A stretch of 18,241 nt of DNA from UBA3537 sp045561735. Its GTDB lineage: Bacteria; Bacteroidota; Bacteroidia; Flavobacteriales; Flavobacteriaceae. Every line of letters starts with the position of its first letter. Within the stretch, counting starts at the first letter, position 1. The stretch is from positions 1 through 18,241 of the forward strand of contig JBJKXC010000005.1 of NCBI GenBank assembly GCA_045561735.1, read 5' to 3'. Of this stretch, positions 1-7,225 are shown piece after piece. The translations under genes were made by a program, and so were the position numbers. Below the pieces are notes generated by a model. It ran no database searches, had not been told where the DNA came from, and worked only from the letters and a program-made list of their open reading frames with translations.

Positions 1-1982
1 TAGATTTTTTTAATACCCTGGGCCTGCCCACTTCCACAACGGTTTCTATTGTATTTGAACTTTTGGGGGCTGCTGTGGCCATGGCGCTATTAAAAATAAC
101 TGCAAGTGGCGGTGGATTTGAAGATTTTTTGATTTACATCAATACCTCCAAAGCATCACAAATTATCTTTGGGATAATTTTGTCTGTCATTATCGCCTTT
201 AGTATTGGAGCGATTGTTCAGTGGATTTCAAGGCTTCTAATTTCTTTTAAATTTGATCAAAAAGCAAACTGGGTCGGGGCAGTGTTTAGTGGTGTTGCCC
301 TAACATCAATCACCTATTTCATTTTTATGAAGGGTCTCAAAGGTACATCCTATGCCAATGTCACTTTTGATATTATTAATGGGTATACGATAAAAGATTT
401 TCTAGAATCAAAAGTAGTGGGTATTATTTTGGTAAGTTTTGTGTTTTGGGCAGTAATATCTTACATTCTTATTGCCTTTGCCAAAACAAATATTTACAAA
501 CTAATTATTGTGGTTGGTACTTTTGCCTTGGCCTTGGCCTTTGCCGGTAATGATTTAGTAAATTTTATTGGGGTGCCTGTGGCCGCCTATAACTCCTTTT
601 TAGAATGGTCTGTTTCAGGAGTTGCGGCTTCAGCTTTTCCGATGGATGTTCTTGCTTCAAAGGTTCCAACAAACAACTGGCTTCTTCTTGGTGCAGGTTT
701 AGTCATGGTACTTACATTATGGCTTTCGTCAAAATCCAAAAGCGTTGTCCAAACTTCAATAGATCTTTCAAGTCAAAACACCACCAAAGAACGCTTTCAA
801 CCCAATGCTGTTTCTAGAGTTGTTGTGAGGCTGAGCATTGGTATTTTGGATATGGTTTCTGAATCAATCCCTAAAAATATCAGGACTAAAATTGACAAAC
901 AATTTTATCAAGCCAAAGGTCCTTTAACTAAAATTGCGCTTAGAGACCGTCCGGCGTTTGATATGGTTCGTGCTGCTGTTAATTTAATGGTCGCGAGTGT
1001 TTTGATCTCAATCGCTACCTCCATGAAATTACCGTTGTCCACGACTTATGTCACTTTTATGGTGGCAATGGGAACTTCTTTGGCTGACCGGGCTTGGGGT
1101 GCTGAAAGTGCAGTATACAGAGTTGCAGGTGTCCTTAATGTCATTGCGGGCTGGTTTTTTACAGCTTTAGTGGCCTTTACTGTCGCTGCCCTTGTTGCTT
1201 TTTTAATGCATTTAAATGTACAGATTATGTTTCCTGTACTGTTATTCACGTCCTTAGGCTTATTGATAAACAGCTCGATACGCTACAAGAAAAAAAACCA
1301 ACTAAAACAAAGCGCTGCTGCCCAACAAAAATCTGAGAGTCGATCGCTTCAGGGCGTTATCAACGAAAGCGCGAATACCATTGCTAAAGTATTAAACCGT
1401 GGAGCTAGGATTTACAGCACTACTATTTTTGCGCTTGCTCAACAAGACTTAGTCACACTGAAAAAAAATAAAAAACAAGTGGTCAAGTTGTCGGATGAAA
1501 TTGACGCGCTTAGAGATGACATCTTTTACTTTATTAGAAGTTTAGATGACGCGAGTGTCGGTGCAAGTAATTTCTACATTCAAATTTTGGGATCGCTTCA
1601 AGATATGACACAGTCTTTGAATTATATTACCAAATTGAGTCATAAGCACGTAAACAACAATCACAAAAAATTAAAATTTAATCAGATAAAAGAGTTGAAT
1701 GAAATCAGTCAAACGGTTAAGCGCTTTTTTGAAGAGACCAAGCAAATTTTTGAAATCCAAGCCTTTGATAAAAGCAGTAGTGTTGTGGAACAAAAGACAG
1801 CGATTGATGTTTCACTTAAGAGAAATATAGACAGTCAAGTATTACGAACCAGAAACGAAGATTCCAGCCCAAAGAATACAACCCTCTATTTCAGTTTGCT
1901 CATAGAGACCAAAGACTTAATGAATGCGATAGCTGGCTTAGTTGAAGAATACAATACTAAATACAACCAGTCATTGGATTAA
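1..1982 (+). CDS. Inorganic phosphate transporter, PiT family, with C-terminal PhoU-like region (5' end outside window)
   Basis: Inner-membrane low-affinity phosphate permease, expected to couple Pi uptake to cations. The reading frame is already open at base 3 (DFFNTLGLPTSTTVSIVFE), so the gene starts left of the window; the in-frame TTG at 63 lies inside the first PiT signature and is not the start. About 659 residues are visible. The two inverted PiT signature repeats can be seen: GLPTSTTVSIVFELLGAA at the left edge and KLPLSTTYVTFMVAMGTS near residue 342, separated and followed by hydrophobic helices. After about residue 440 the protein becomes soluble, charged and helical to the end, resembling the PhoU-like tails that many Bacteroidota PiT proteins carry; this part is inferred from composition and position. 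It converges on nrdA with a shared terminator. PiT carriers can also admit arsenate, but the ars operon 11 kb away need not be functionally linked. Confidence 0.93.
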   Translation, partial: DFFNTLGLPTSTTVSIVFELLGAAVAMALLKITASGGGFEDFLIYINTSKASQIIFGIILSVIIAFSIGAIVQWISRLLISFKFDQKANWVGAVFSGVALTSITYFIFMKGLKGTSYANVTFDIINGYTIKDFLESKVVGIILVSFVFWAVISYILIAFAKTNIYKLIIVVGTFALALAFAGNDLVNFIGVPVAAYNSFLEWSVSGVAASAFPMDVLASKVPTNNWLLLGAGLVMVLTLWLSSKSKSVVQTSIDLSSQNTTKERFQPNAVSRVVVRLSIGILDMVSESIPKNIRTKIDKQFYQAKGPLTKIALRDRPAFDMVRAAVNLMVASVLISIATSMKLPLSTTYVTFMVAMGTSLADRAWGAESAVYRVAGVLNVIAGWFFTALVAFTVAALVAFLMHLNVQIMFPVLLFTSLGLLINSSIRYKKKNQLKQSAAAQQKSESRSLQGVINESANTIAKVLNRGARIYSTTIFALAQQDLVTLKKNKKQVVKLSDEIDALRDDIFYFIRSLDDASVGASNFYIQILGSLQDMTQSLNYITKLSHKHVNNNHKKLKFNQIKELNEISQTVKRFFEETKQIFEIQAFDKSSSVVEQKTAIDVSLKRNIDSQVLRTRNEDSSPKNTTLYFSLLIETKDLMNAIAGLVEEYNTKYNQSLD

Positions 1983-2000
1983 AACATGCCCACAACCCAT

Positions 2001-2031
2001 AAAAAACCCTTTCAAATGAAAGGGTTTTTTT
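2001..2031. terminator. Bidirectional intrinsic terminator between PiT gene and nrdA
   Basis: A 7-bp stem CCCTTTC (2007-2013) pairs with GAAAGGG (2018-2024) around an AAAT loop. It is flanked by A6 on the left and T7 on the right, so each strand gives a hairpin followed by a U run. It lies between convergent genes, 18 nt after the PiT stop and 22 nt after the nrdA stop. Confidence 0.9.
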
Positions 2032-2053
2032 ATTTATTATTACAAATGTTTAA

Positions 2054-3832
2054 TTAGCCTTCGCAGCTTGTACACTCTTTCTTTTGCTTAAACTTTTGGG
2101 CGGCGTTCATACTGTGCTGGTAGTATAGTGACTTCAGCCCAAGTTTCCATGCAGTCACATGAATCTTATTGACATCCTTGGTAGGCATGTCTGGGTGTAC
2201 AATGATGTTAAGCGACTGGCCTTGATCTATGTGATTTTGTCGATTAGCGGCCTGATAGATGATTGCCAATTGATCAATTTCAGAATAGGTTTTGAAAACT
2301 TCTTTTTCATTTTCAGATAAGAAATCAAGGTGCTGAACAGAACCATCTCTGTCTCTAATGTCTCTCCATACCTCTTGGGTATCCATGCCTTTTTCTTTTA
2401 AAAGTGTCACCAAGAAAGGATTTTTAATGGTGGTCTTTATTTTGGCAATATCTTTTACATATATATTAGACCATATGGGCTCTATGCCTTGAGATACTTG
2501 TCCTAGTATAAAAGCCGATGAAGTGGTTGGTGCAATCGCATTTAAAGTGGCGTTCCTTCTGCCGTAGCCTTTGAGTACTGCGGGTTCTCCAAACTTTTCA
2601 GCCAATTCTTCGGAGGCTTTATATGAGTTGTCTTTTAAAGTTTTAAAAACTTCTGTATTTAAATTGAAGGCTTCTTGGCTGTCAAAAGGCAGCATTTTGG
2701 ACTGTAACAAAGAGTGCCAGCCTAAGGTACCCATACCCAGGGCTCTATTTTCTTTTGCAAAGTTATAGGCACGTTCCATAAATAGAAAAGTTTGTCTGTC
2801 GTCTAAATTAGGGGAGTCTTTATAGGACTCTAACTTTTCTAGAAACTCAGTAATAACGGCGTCCAAAAAATAAACCATAGTTTCAACGGCATCGGTATCT
2901 TTCCATTTGTCATAATGCAATAAATTAATACTTGACAATACACAAACAAAAGACCAGTTGTGATCTGAGGGTAGCATTATTTCAGTACATAAATTGCTGG
3001 CATAAATCGGCAGCGCTTTGTCCTTGTATACATCCGCAGCACCATTGTTTGCATTGTCTGTAAAGAAAATATACGGATAACCCATCTCGCCACGACTCTG
3101 CAAAACTTTGGCCCAGACGGTCCTCTTTTCTGAATCACCATCAATCATTTCTTGCATCCAATTATCGGTGACCGTGACACCATGAGTTAATTCCTGAATA
3201 GGGTTCCCTTCCGTTCCTATTTCTAAGAACTCCATAACATCGGGGTGATCAATTGGAAGGTACGGGGAAAAACGCCCGCGTCTTACAGATCCTTGACTAA
3301 CGACGTCTACCATAGATTCAAATAATCTCATAATATGAACCGCTCCAGAAGCTTCGCCATTATTTTTTATGGCTGCACCACGGCCTCTAATTTTTCCAAA
3401 ATAACCAGAGGTTCCACCGCCTAATTTAGACATCATTCCCACTTCAGATTGAGTGTACAAAATGTTTCCGATATCATCGTCTATGTGAGAACCGAAACAG
3501 CTGATAGGCAGGCCGCGTTTTTTTCCAAAATTTGACCAGACAGGCGATGCCAATGAGTAATAGCCCTCAGACATATAATAATAGAACTTATCTGCAAAGC
3601 CAGGCATTTGCAGTATGTCTTCTGCTCGCTTTGCGATATTAGCAATTCGTTCTTCTGCACTAACACCCTCTCCCAAATATCCAGCAGCTAAAAATTTTCT
3701 GCTGTTTTCATTGAGCCACTCGAATGCTTTTTCGGTGGTTGGGTTTGCATTTTGCTTTGATTCTTTTCTAGCTTGAATTAAATCTTCGTATGGCCTTTTT
3801 TGGTCTACTTTGGTGGTTAGTTTTTTCTCCAT
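2054..3832 (-). CDS. nrdA: Class I ribonucleoside-diphosphate reductase, catalytic (alpha) subunit without ATP-cone
   Basis: Reduces ribonucleoside diphosphates to deoxyribonucleotides in the cytoplasm, together with the NrdB radical subunit encoded just upstream. The key residues are present: the redox pair C112 (PISCFGS) and C297 (FVCVLSS), the thiyl-radical C282 with N280 and E284 (SNLCTEI), the radical-relay tyrosines Y570-Y571 (LYYQHS), and the C-terminal shuttle pair CTSC (587-590). At 592 residues it is shorter than the roughly 760 of E. coli NrdA. The N-terminus goes straight into the alpha-barrel lead-in with no ATP-cone, so it should lack the usual activity site; a cone is instead found on NrdB. 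The ATG is 3 nt after the nrdB stop, so the two are almost certainly co-transcribed and translationally coupled. Transcription ends at the shared terminator near 2001. Confidence 0.96.
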   Translation of the reverse strand: MEKKLTTKVDQKRPYEDLIQARKESKQNANPTTEKAFEWLNENSRKFLAAGYLGEGVSAEERIANIAKRAEDILQMPGFADKFYYYMSEGYYSLASPVWSNFGKKRGLPISCFGSHIDDDIGNILYTQSEVGMMSKLGGGTSGYFGKIRGRGAAIKNNGEASGAVHIMRLFESMVDVVSQGSVRRGRFSPYLPIDHPDVMEFLEIGTEGNPIQELTHGVTVTDNWMQEMIDGDSEKRTVWAKVLQSRGEMGYPYIFFTDNANNGAADVYKDKALPIYASNLCTEIMLPSDHNWSFVCVLSSINLLHYDKWKDTDAVETMVYFLDAVITEFLEKLESYKDSPNLDDRQTFLFMERAYNFAKENRALGMGTLGWHSLLQSKMLPFDSQEAFNLNTEVFKTLKDNSYKASEELAEKFGEPAVLKGYGRRNATLNAIAPTTSSAFILGQVSQGIEPIWSNIYVKDIAKIKTTIKNPFLVTLLKEKGMDTQEVWRDIRDRDGSVQHLDFLSENEKEVFKTYSEIDQLAIIYQAANRQNHIDQGQSLNIIVHPDMPTKDVNKIHVTAWKLGLKSLYYQHSMNAAQKFKQKKECTSCEG

Positions 3833-3835
3833 GTG

Positions 3836-5110
3836 CTAAAATAGGTCGTCGCTGGTTATACTTTGGGCTCTTTTACTATAATTGATGGATCGTTTCACAA
3901 AGAAGTCCCCATGCTTGGTGCCTATAATCTCATCGTCAAACCATTCGGTTTCTGATACTAATGTTTCATCTATTTCAAATACTTTATCAATCCCAATGCT
4001 TTCCAATGATTTGTTGAATCTGTTTTTCAAAAACTCATTAACTACGGCCTTGGGTAAAAAGTCCAACTCTCCGTTTTCAAAAATCCAATCAACTACATGC
4101 TGTTCAGCTTCGTAGGCTTCTTTACAAACATTTTGGATATGAGCTTTATATTCTGATGAAAACCACTCTGGGTGTTCATTTTGAAGAATTTTAATCAAAT
4201 CGATGCCAAAATCTCCATGAATTTGCTCTTCTTTTGAAGTGGCCTCCACAACATTTGAAATTCCTTTGAGCATGTTTTTGTGCTTGTTAAAGGCCATGAT
4301 GATTAAAAACTGTGAAAACAAAGACACATGTTCGATAAATAATGAAAACAATAGAATAGCCTCAGCATATTCTTTATTGTCGTCACTTTTTGAGTTTTTA
4401 AGTGCCGTTTCTAAATACTGAACTCGTTTCATGATGGCTGGTTTCTTTTTGAGCTCCTTAAACTCCGAATTCAAGCCTAATATTTCTAGTAAGTGTGAGT
4501 ATGCATCTGCGTGGCGCACTTCACTTTCTGCAAATGTGGAACCAACTGATCCAATCTCTGGTTTTGGCACTCTATGGTATAGATCACCCCAAAAAGATTT
4601 TACAGCCACTTCTATTTGAGAAATAGCCAACATTGTATTTTTGATGGCACTTTTTTCAGTAGCGGACAAACGTGATTTAAAATCTTGAATGTCACTTGTA
4701 AAATTAAATTCAGAATGAATCCAATAGGAATGTCTTATCGCGGGAACATATTCATACAGCTGTGGGTATTCGTAAGGCTTCAGATTAATACGCTTTTCAA
4801 AAATATCTGGCTGCCTGTCTTGGGTTCTTTTATTTCTGTAAAGAATGTAAGCTTTGGCAACCTCCGGGAAATTACTTTCCATTAGTTGTGTTTCTACAAT
4901 GTCTTGTACTTCCTCAATTGTTGGGGTATATTCCAGGTCCTTGCTTTTTCGGTTGAGTAATTTTTTATAAACTGACAACGCCACATCTTGTGCGTTTTGT
5001 GAATTACCAACTCCTACTGAATCCATTCCCTTTTGAATAGCATTAGTAATCTTATCTAGATGAAAAGGGCTAGTAGTGAAATCTCTTTTAATTATGTGTT
5101 CTATTTTCAT
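3836..5110 (-). CDS. nrdB: Class I ribonucleotide reductase radical-generating (beta) subunit with N-terminal ATP-cone
   Basis: Ferritin-like dimetal subunit that generates the radical used by NrdA. Residues 1-100 form an ATP-cone (start MKIEHIIKRDFTTSPFHLDK; helix ending AKAYILYRNKR), a domain normally found on NrdA. The radical core follows: first ligand position E167 (IEVAVKSFW, Glu where E. coli has Asp84), E197 and H200 (ESEVRH), a conserved Tyr at Y204 in the Tyr122 position, then E260, E295 and H298 (KEEQIH). The tail ends SDDLF, the usual type of NrdA-binding C-terminus. Such cone-on-NrdB enzymes are established for the flavobacterium Leeuwenhoekiella blandensis. There ATP favours active dimers, dATP favours inactive tetramers joined through the cones, and an Mn(III)Mn(IV) centre was reported. 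It is the first gene of an nrdB-nrdA operon with a long leader (5111-5591). Confidence 0.95.
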   Translation of the reverse strand: MKIEHIIKRDFTTSPFHLDKITNAIQKGMDSVGVGNSQNAQDVALSVYKKLLNRKSKDLEYTPTIEEVQDIVETQLMESNFPEVAKAYILYRNKRTQDRQPDIFEKRINLKPYEYPQLYEYVPAIRHSYWIHSEFNFTSDIQDFKSRLSATEKSAIKNTMLAISQIEVAVKSFWGDLYHRVPKPEIGSVGSTFAESEVRHADAYSHLLEILGLNSEFKELKKKPAIMKRVQYLETALKNSKSDDNKEYAEAILLFSLFIEHVSLFSQFLIIMAFNKHKNMLKGISNVVEATSKEEQIHGDFGIDLIKILQNEHPEWFSSEYKAHIQNVCKEAYEAEQHVVDWIFENGELDFLPKAVVNEFLKNRFNKSLESIGIDKVFEIDETLVSETEWFDDEIIGTKHGDFFVKRSINYSKRAQSITSDDLF

Positions 5111-5255
5111 AACTTTTAAATCATTGGGTTACTCCCAAACTGAACCTGCTGAACAGTCTGTTATGCTCCGGACATATCATTTGATCTATCCAGAAAATGT
5201 GTTGTAACGTTTCTATCACGCCCAAAAGGCACTATCGTGCATTGATTTTGTGATA
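5111..5255 (-). promoter_or_regulatory. Probable nrdBA leader region with small stem-loops
   Basis: On the minus strand this stretch precedes the nrdB ATG at 5110. Three foldable elements are visible. TTGGG/CCCAA closes a 5-nt loop (5124-5138), ending 13 nt before the start codon. AACAGTCTGTT (5152-5162) is an 11-bp palindrome. TATCAC (5214-5219) and GTGATA (5250-5255) enclose a GCAC-TATC-GTGC hairpin (5229-5240), with a 9-nt internal loop on each side. No exact TAnnTTTG promoter element or clear NrdR-box pair was found, so the transcription start is unknown. The leader role is inferred from position and structure only. Confidence 0.3.
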
Positions 5256-5591
5256 AACTGGTCTATGTTTTGATGTAAATTGGACTCTTTTTGTAGCATA
5301 GTTAATTTGGTTGTTCTGGTCTTAATTTTTGGTTATGGTTATGGTTTTGGTTAAAAAGCTACATACTCAAGCTTCACAAAGAAACGAAAATTGTTGGATT
5401 ATATAAAAGTCATTTTTATAAACATTGCACCCAAGTTTTTAACAACAAGTAGGTTTTTTCTTACAAAATATTAGGGCTCATTGTATTATAATAATCTGAT
5501 AATCAATACTTTAAAAAGGACTTCTCTCGTAAATAATTCCAGAGTCAGAAAACTAAAAATACAGAAAAATATTTTTGGAATTTAAAAAATG
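5256..5591. other. Gene-free AT-rich spacer upstream of nrdBA
   Basis: No open frame with family features was seen on either strand. The stretch contains a short degenerate GGTTAT/GGTTTT repeat (5331-5351) and an AAAAATATTTTT palindrome (5564-5575) just beyond the DUF3109 stop. It probably holds the nrdB promoter and the 3' end of the DUF3109 transcript, but I could not place either. Confidence 0.4.
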
Positions 5592-6161
5592 TTAAGACTT
5601 ACGCCTATCCACATGCGCTTCAAGGGCTTGGTACCATGCGCTCCCAAATTTTCGAATCAGTGCCTCTTTAACAAACTTATAAATTGGAATTTTTAGCGCT
5701 TGGCCCAAACTGCAGGCCGTGTCACAAATTTGCCATTTATGGTAATTAACGGCCGAAAATTCGCTGTAATCCTTAACACGAATGGGGTACAAGTGGCAGG
5801 AAACTGGTTTTTTCCAAGAAACATCTCCTTGATTATAGGCTTGTTCAATACCGCACAAAGCGGTTTGATTTTCATCATAGGTAACGTAAGCACAATCTGC
5901 CCCATTAACAAGTGGTGTCTCGAACTCCCCATCTTTAGTAGTTACATATAAACCTTGGTTTTCGATAGCATTTATCCCCTCAGCTGTCAAATAAGGTTTT
6001 AATTTTGGGTAAATGTCTTGCAGGGTTTTGAGTTCGTGTGCTTCTAGAGGTGCCCCGGCATCCCCATCGACACAACAGGCCCCTTTGCAGGCCGATAAAT
6101 TGCATGCAAAGTCATTGTCTAAAATAGCTTCGGAAACTATTGTTTTTCCCAGTTGAAACAT
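5592..6161 (-). CDS. DUF3109 family cysteine-rich protein
   Basis: Short soluble protein of 189 residues matching the DUF3109 pattern (start MFQLGKTIVSEAIL), a family common in Bacteroidota and of unproven biochemical role. Nine cysteines are visible: C20, C25, C29 and C30 (NLSACKGACCVDGDAGAP), C90, C103, C122 (PVSCHLYPIRV), C146 and C150 (ICDTACSLG). The spacing resembles YkgJ-like cysteine clusters that bind zinc or an iron-sulfur cluster; metal binding is inferred, not shown. There is no signal peptide or membrane helix, so it is likely cytoplasmic. It is transcribed away from marC, sharing a 107-bp divergent region. No terminator is obvious downstream. Confidence 0.88.
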   Translation of the reverse strand: MFQLGKTIVSEAILDNDFACNLSACKGACCVDGDAGAPLEAHELKTLQDIYPKLKPYLTAEGINAIENQGLYVTTKDGEFETPLVNGADCAYVTYDENQTALCGIEQAYNQGDVSWKKPVSCHLYPIRVKDYSEFSAVNYHKWQICDTACSLGQALKIPIYKFVKEALIRKFGSAWYQALEAHVDRRKS

Positions 6162-6268
6162 AAAACGAAGATACTGATTTTAAAGCATATACTAACCCAA
6201 AAAAAAATGGGTTTTTAAATTTATATTTAAATAATTTAGCGAACTTTGAATTGAAAAAATTATGCGAA

Positions 6269-6847
6269 ATGAATTTTAATGTCAAAGAAATTTTTACAGT
6301 GTTTATGGTGCTTTTTGCGGTTATTGATGTGGTTGGAAATATCCCTATCATTATTGATTTGAGAAAAAAAGCAGGACATATTCAAAGTGAAAAAGCCGCC
6401 ATTATCGCAGGGGCCATCATGATAGTTTTCTTGTTTGTTGGAAATAGTATTCTGACCTTGGTGGGTATTGACGTGCATTCATTTGCAGTGGCGGGAGCCT
6501 TTATATTGTTTTTTATAGCACTGGAGATGATTTTGGGCATTACACTATACAAGCAAGACGAAGAGTCGTCATTAAATGCGACCGTGTTCCCCTTGGCATT
6601 CCCATTGATTGCTGGCCCCGGTAGCCTCACAACTTTGTTGTCGCTAAAATCTGAGTTTAATACAGAAAACATCATTATGGCAATCATTATTAATGTTCTG
6701 GTTATTTTTTTGGTTTTAAAGACCTCTGTTAAAATTGAGCGTATCATTGGTCAAAATGGCATCAACATCACTCGAAAGATATTTGGCGTGGTACTATTAG
6801 CCATTGCCGTAAAATTGTTCACGTCTAATATTAAATTTTTAATGTAG
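6269..6847 (+). CDS. MarC family integral membrane protein
   Basis: A 192-residue hydrophobic protein with about six transmembrane helices. It has the MarC (UPF0056) hallmarks: an early FAVIDVVGNIPI segment and a central FPLAFPLIAGPGSLTTLLSL loop-helix. The family was named after the E. coli mar region, but its transport substrate is not established and it is not itself a proven multidrug exporter. The ATG at 6269 (MNFNVKEIF) is preferred over the in-frame TTG at 6251, because the protein then begins as family members do. A second small membrane protein begins 3 nt after its stop, so the two form an operon. DUF3109 is divergent. Confidence 0.9.
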   Translation: MNFNVKEIFTVFMVLFAVIDVVGNIPIIIDLRKKAGHIQSEKAAIIAGAIMIVFLFVGNSILTLVGIDVHSFAVAGAFILFFIALEMILGITLYKQDEESSLNATVFPLAFPLIAGPGSLTTLLSLKSEFNTENIIMAIIINVLVIFLVLKTSVKIERIIGQNGINITRKIFGVVLLAIAVKLFTSNIKFLM

Positions 6848-6850
6848 TTT

Positions 6851-7045
6851 ATGAAAATCGCAACTTACATCATCTCGGTCATTGCCTTGGCTATTGGGGT
6901 TTTTAATGTTACTAAAATTGACTTCGTGGCTCCGCTATCCAAAAGCAGCTTCCCTGCCTTGATCACAAGTATAAGTGCAGGATGTGCAATTTTAATAGTT
7001 TCTATAATTAGAATTTCACTCAAAATAAAAGCTCTAGTGAAATAA
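6851..7045 (+). CDS. Small two-helix membrane protein downstream of marC
   Basis: A 64-residue protein made almost wholly of two hydrophobic segments (about residues 4-22 and 35-57) with a positively charged C-terminus (KIKALVK). No named family is recognised. Its ATG is 3 nt after the marC stop codon, and the frame has normal coding character, which supports it as a real co-translated gene. It may be a partner or stabiliser of MarC, but that is only inferred from the spacing. No terminator is evident in the 180 bases that follow. Confidence 0.7.
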   Translation: MKIATYIISVIALAIGVFNVTKIDFVAPLSKSSFPALITSISAGCAILIVSIIRISLKIKALVK

Positions 7046-7190
7046 TTCTTGCAAACTTCGCTAAGAAATTAAAATTGCTAAATAAATAATCTATAATTTT
7101 TGTGATTTATTAATTCTTTGTAATTATTTTGATTATTTCACAAAAACAGATTAAATCTCACTTTTAACAAACAAAAGATCTTAAATTTCT

Positions 7191-7198
7191 TATTTTTG
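7191..7198 (+). promoter_or_regulatory. Bacteroidota -7 promoter element for the T9SS protein gene
   Basis: TATTTTTG matches the TAnnTTTG consensus of the Bacteroidota primary sigma factor exactly and lies 27 nt before the ATG at 7226. This would give a leader of about 20 nt. A clear -33 TTG was not found, so it remains a candidate. Confidence 0.5.
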
Positions 7199-7225
7199 TG
7201 TTAATTATTTAATCAAATTTTGCTT

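Noticed and set aside
63..65. TTG as start of the phosphate transporter
   Set aside because: The frame is open to the window edge, and the residues upstream form the conserved PiT signature, so the gene begins outside.
5331..5351. GGTTAT/GGTTTT short repeats upstream of nrdBA as a protein-binding array
   Set aside because: Only three degenerate 6-mers in AT-rich DNA; too short and irregular to claim.
5111..5591. Pair of NrdR boxes upstream of nrdB
   Set aside because: I looked for the paired palindromic boxes and found no convincing match.
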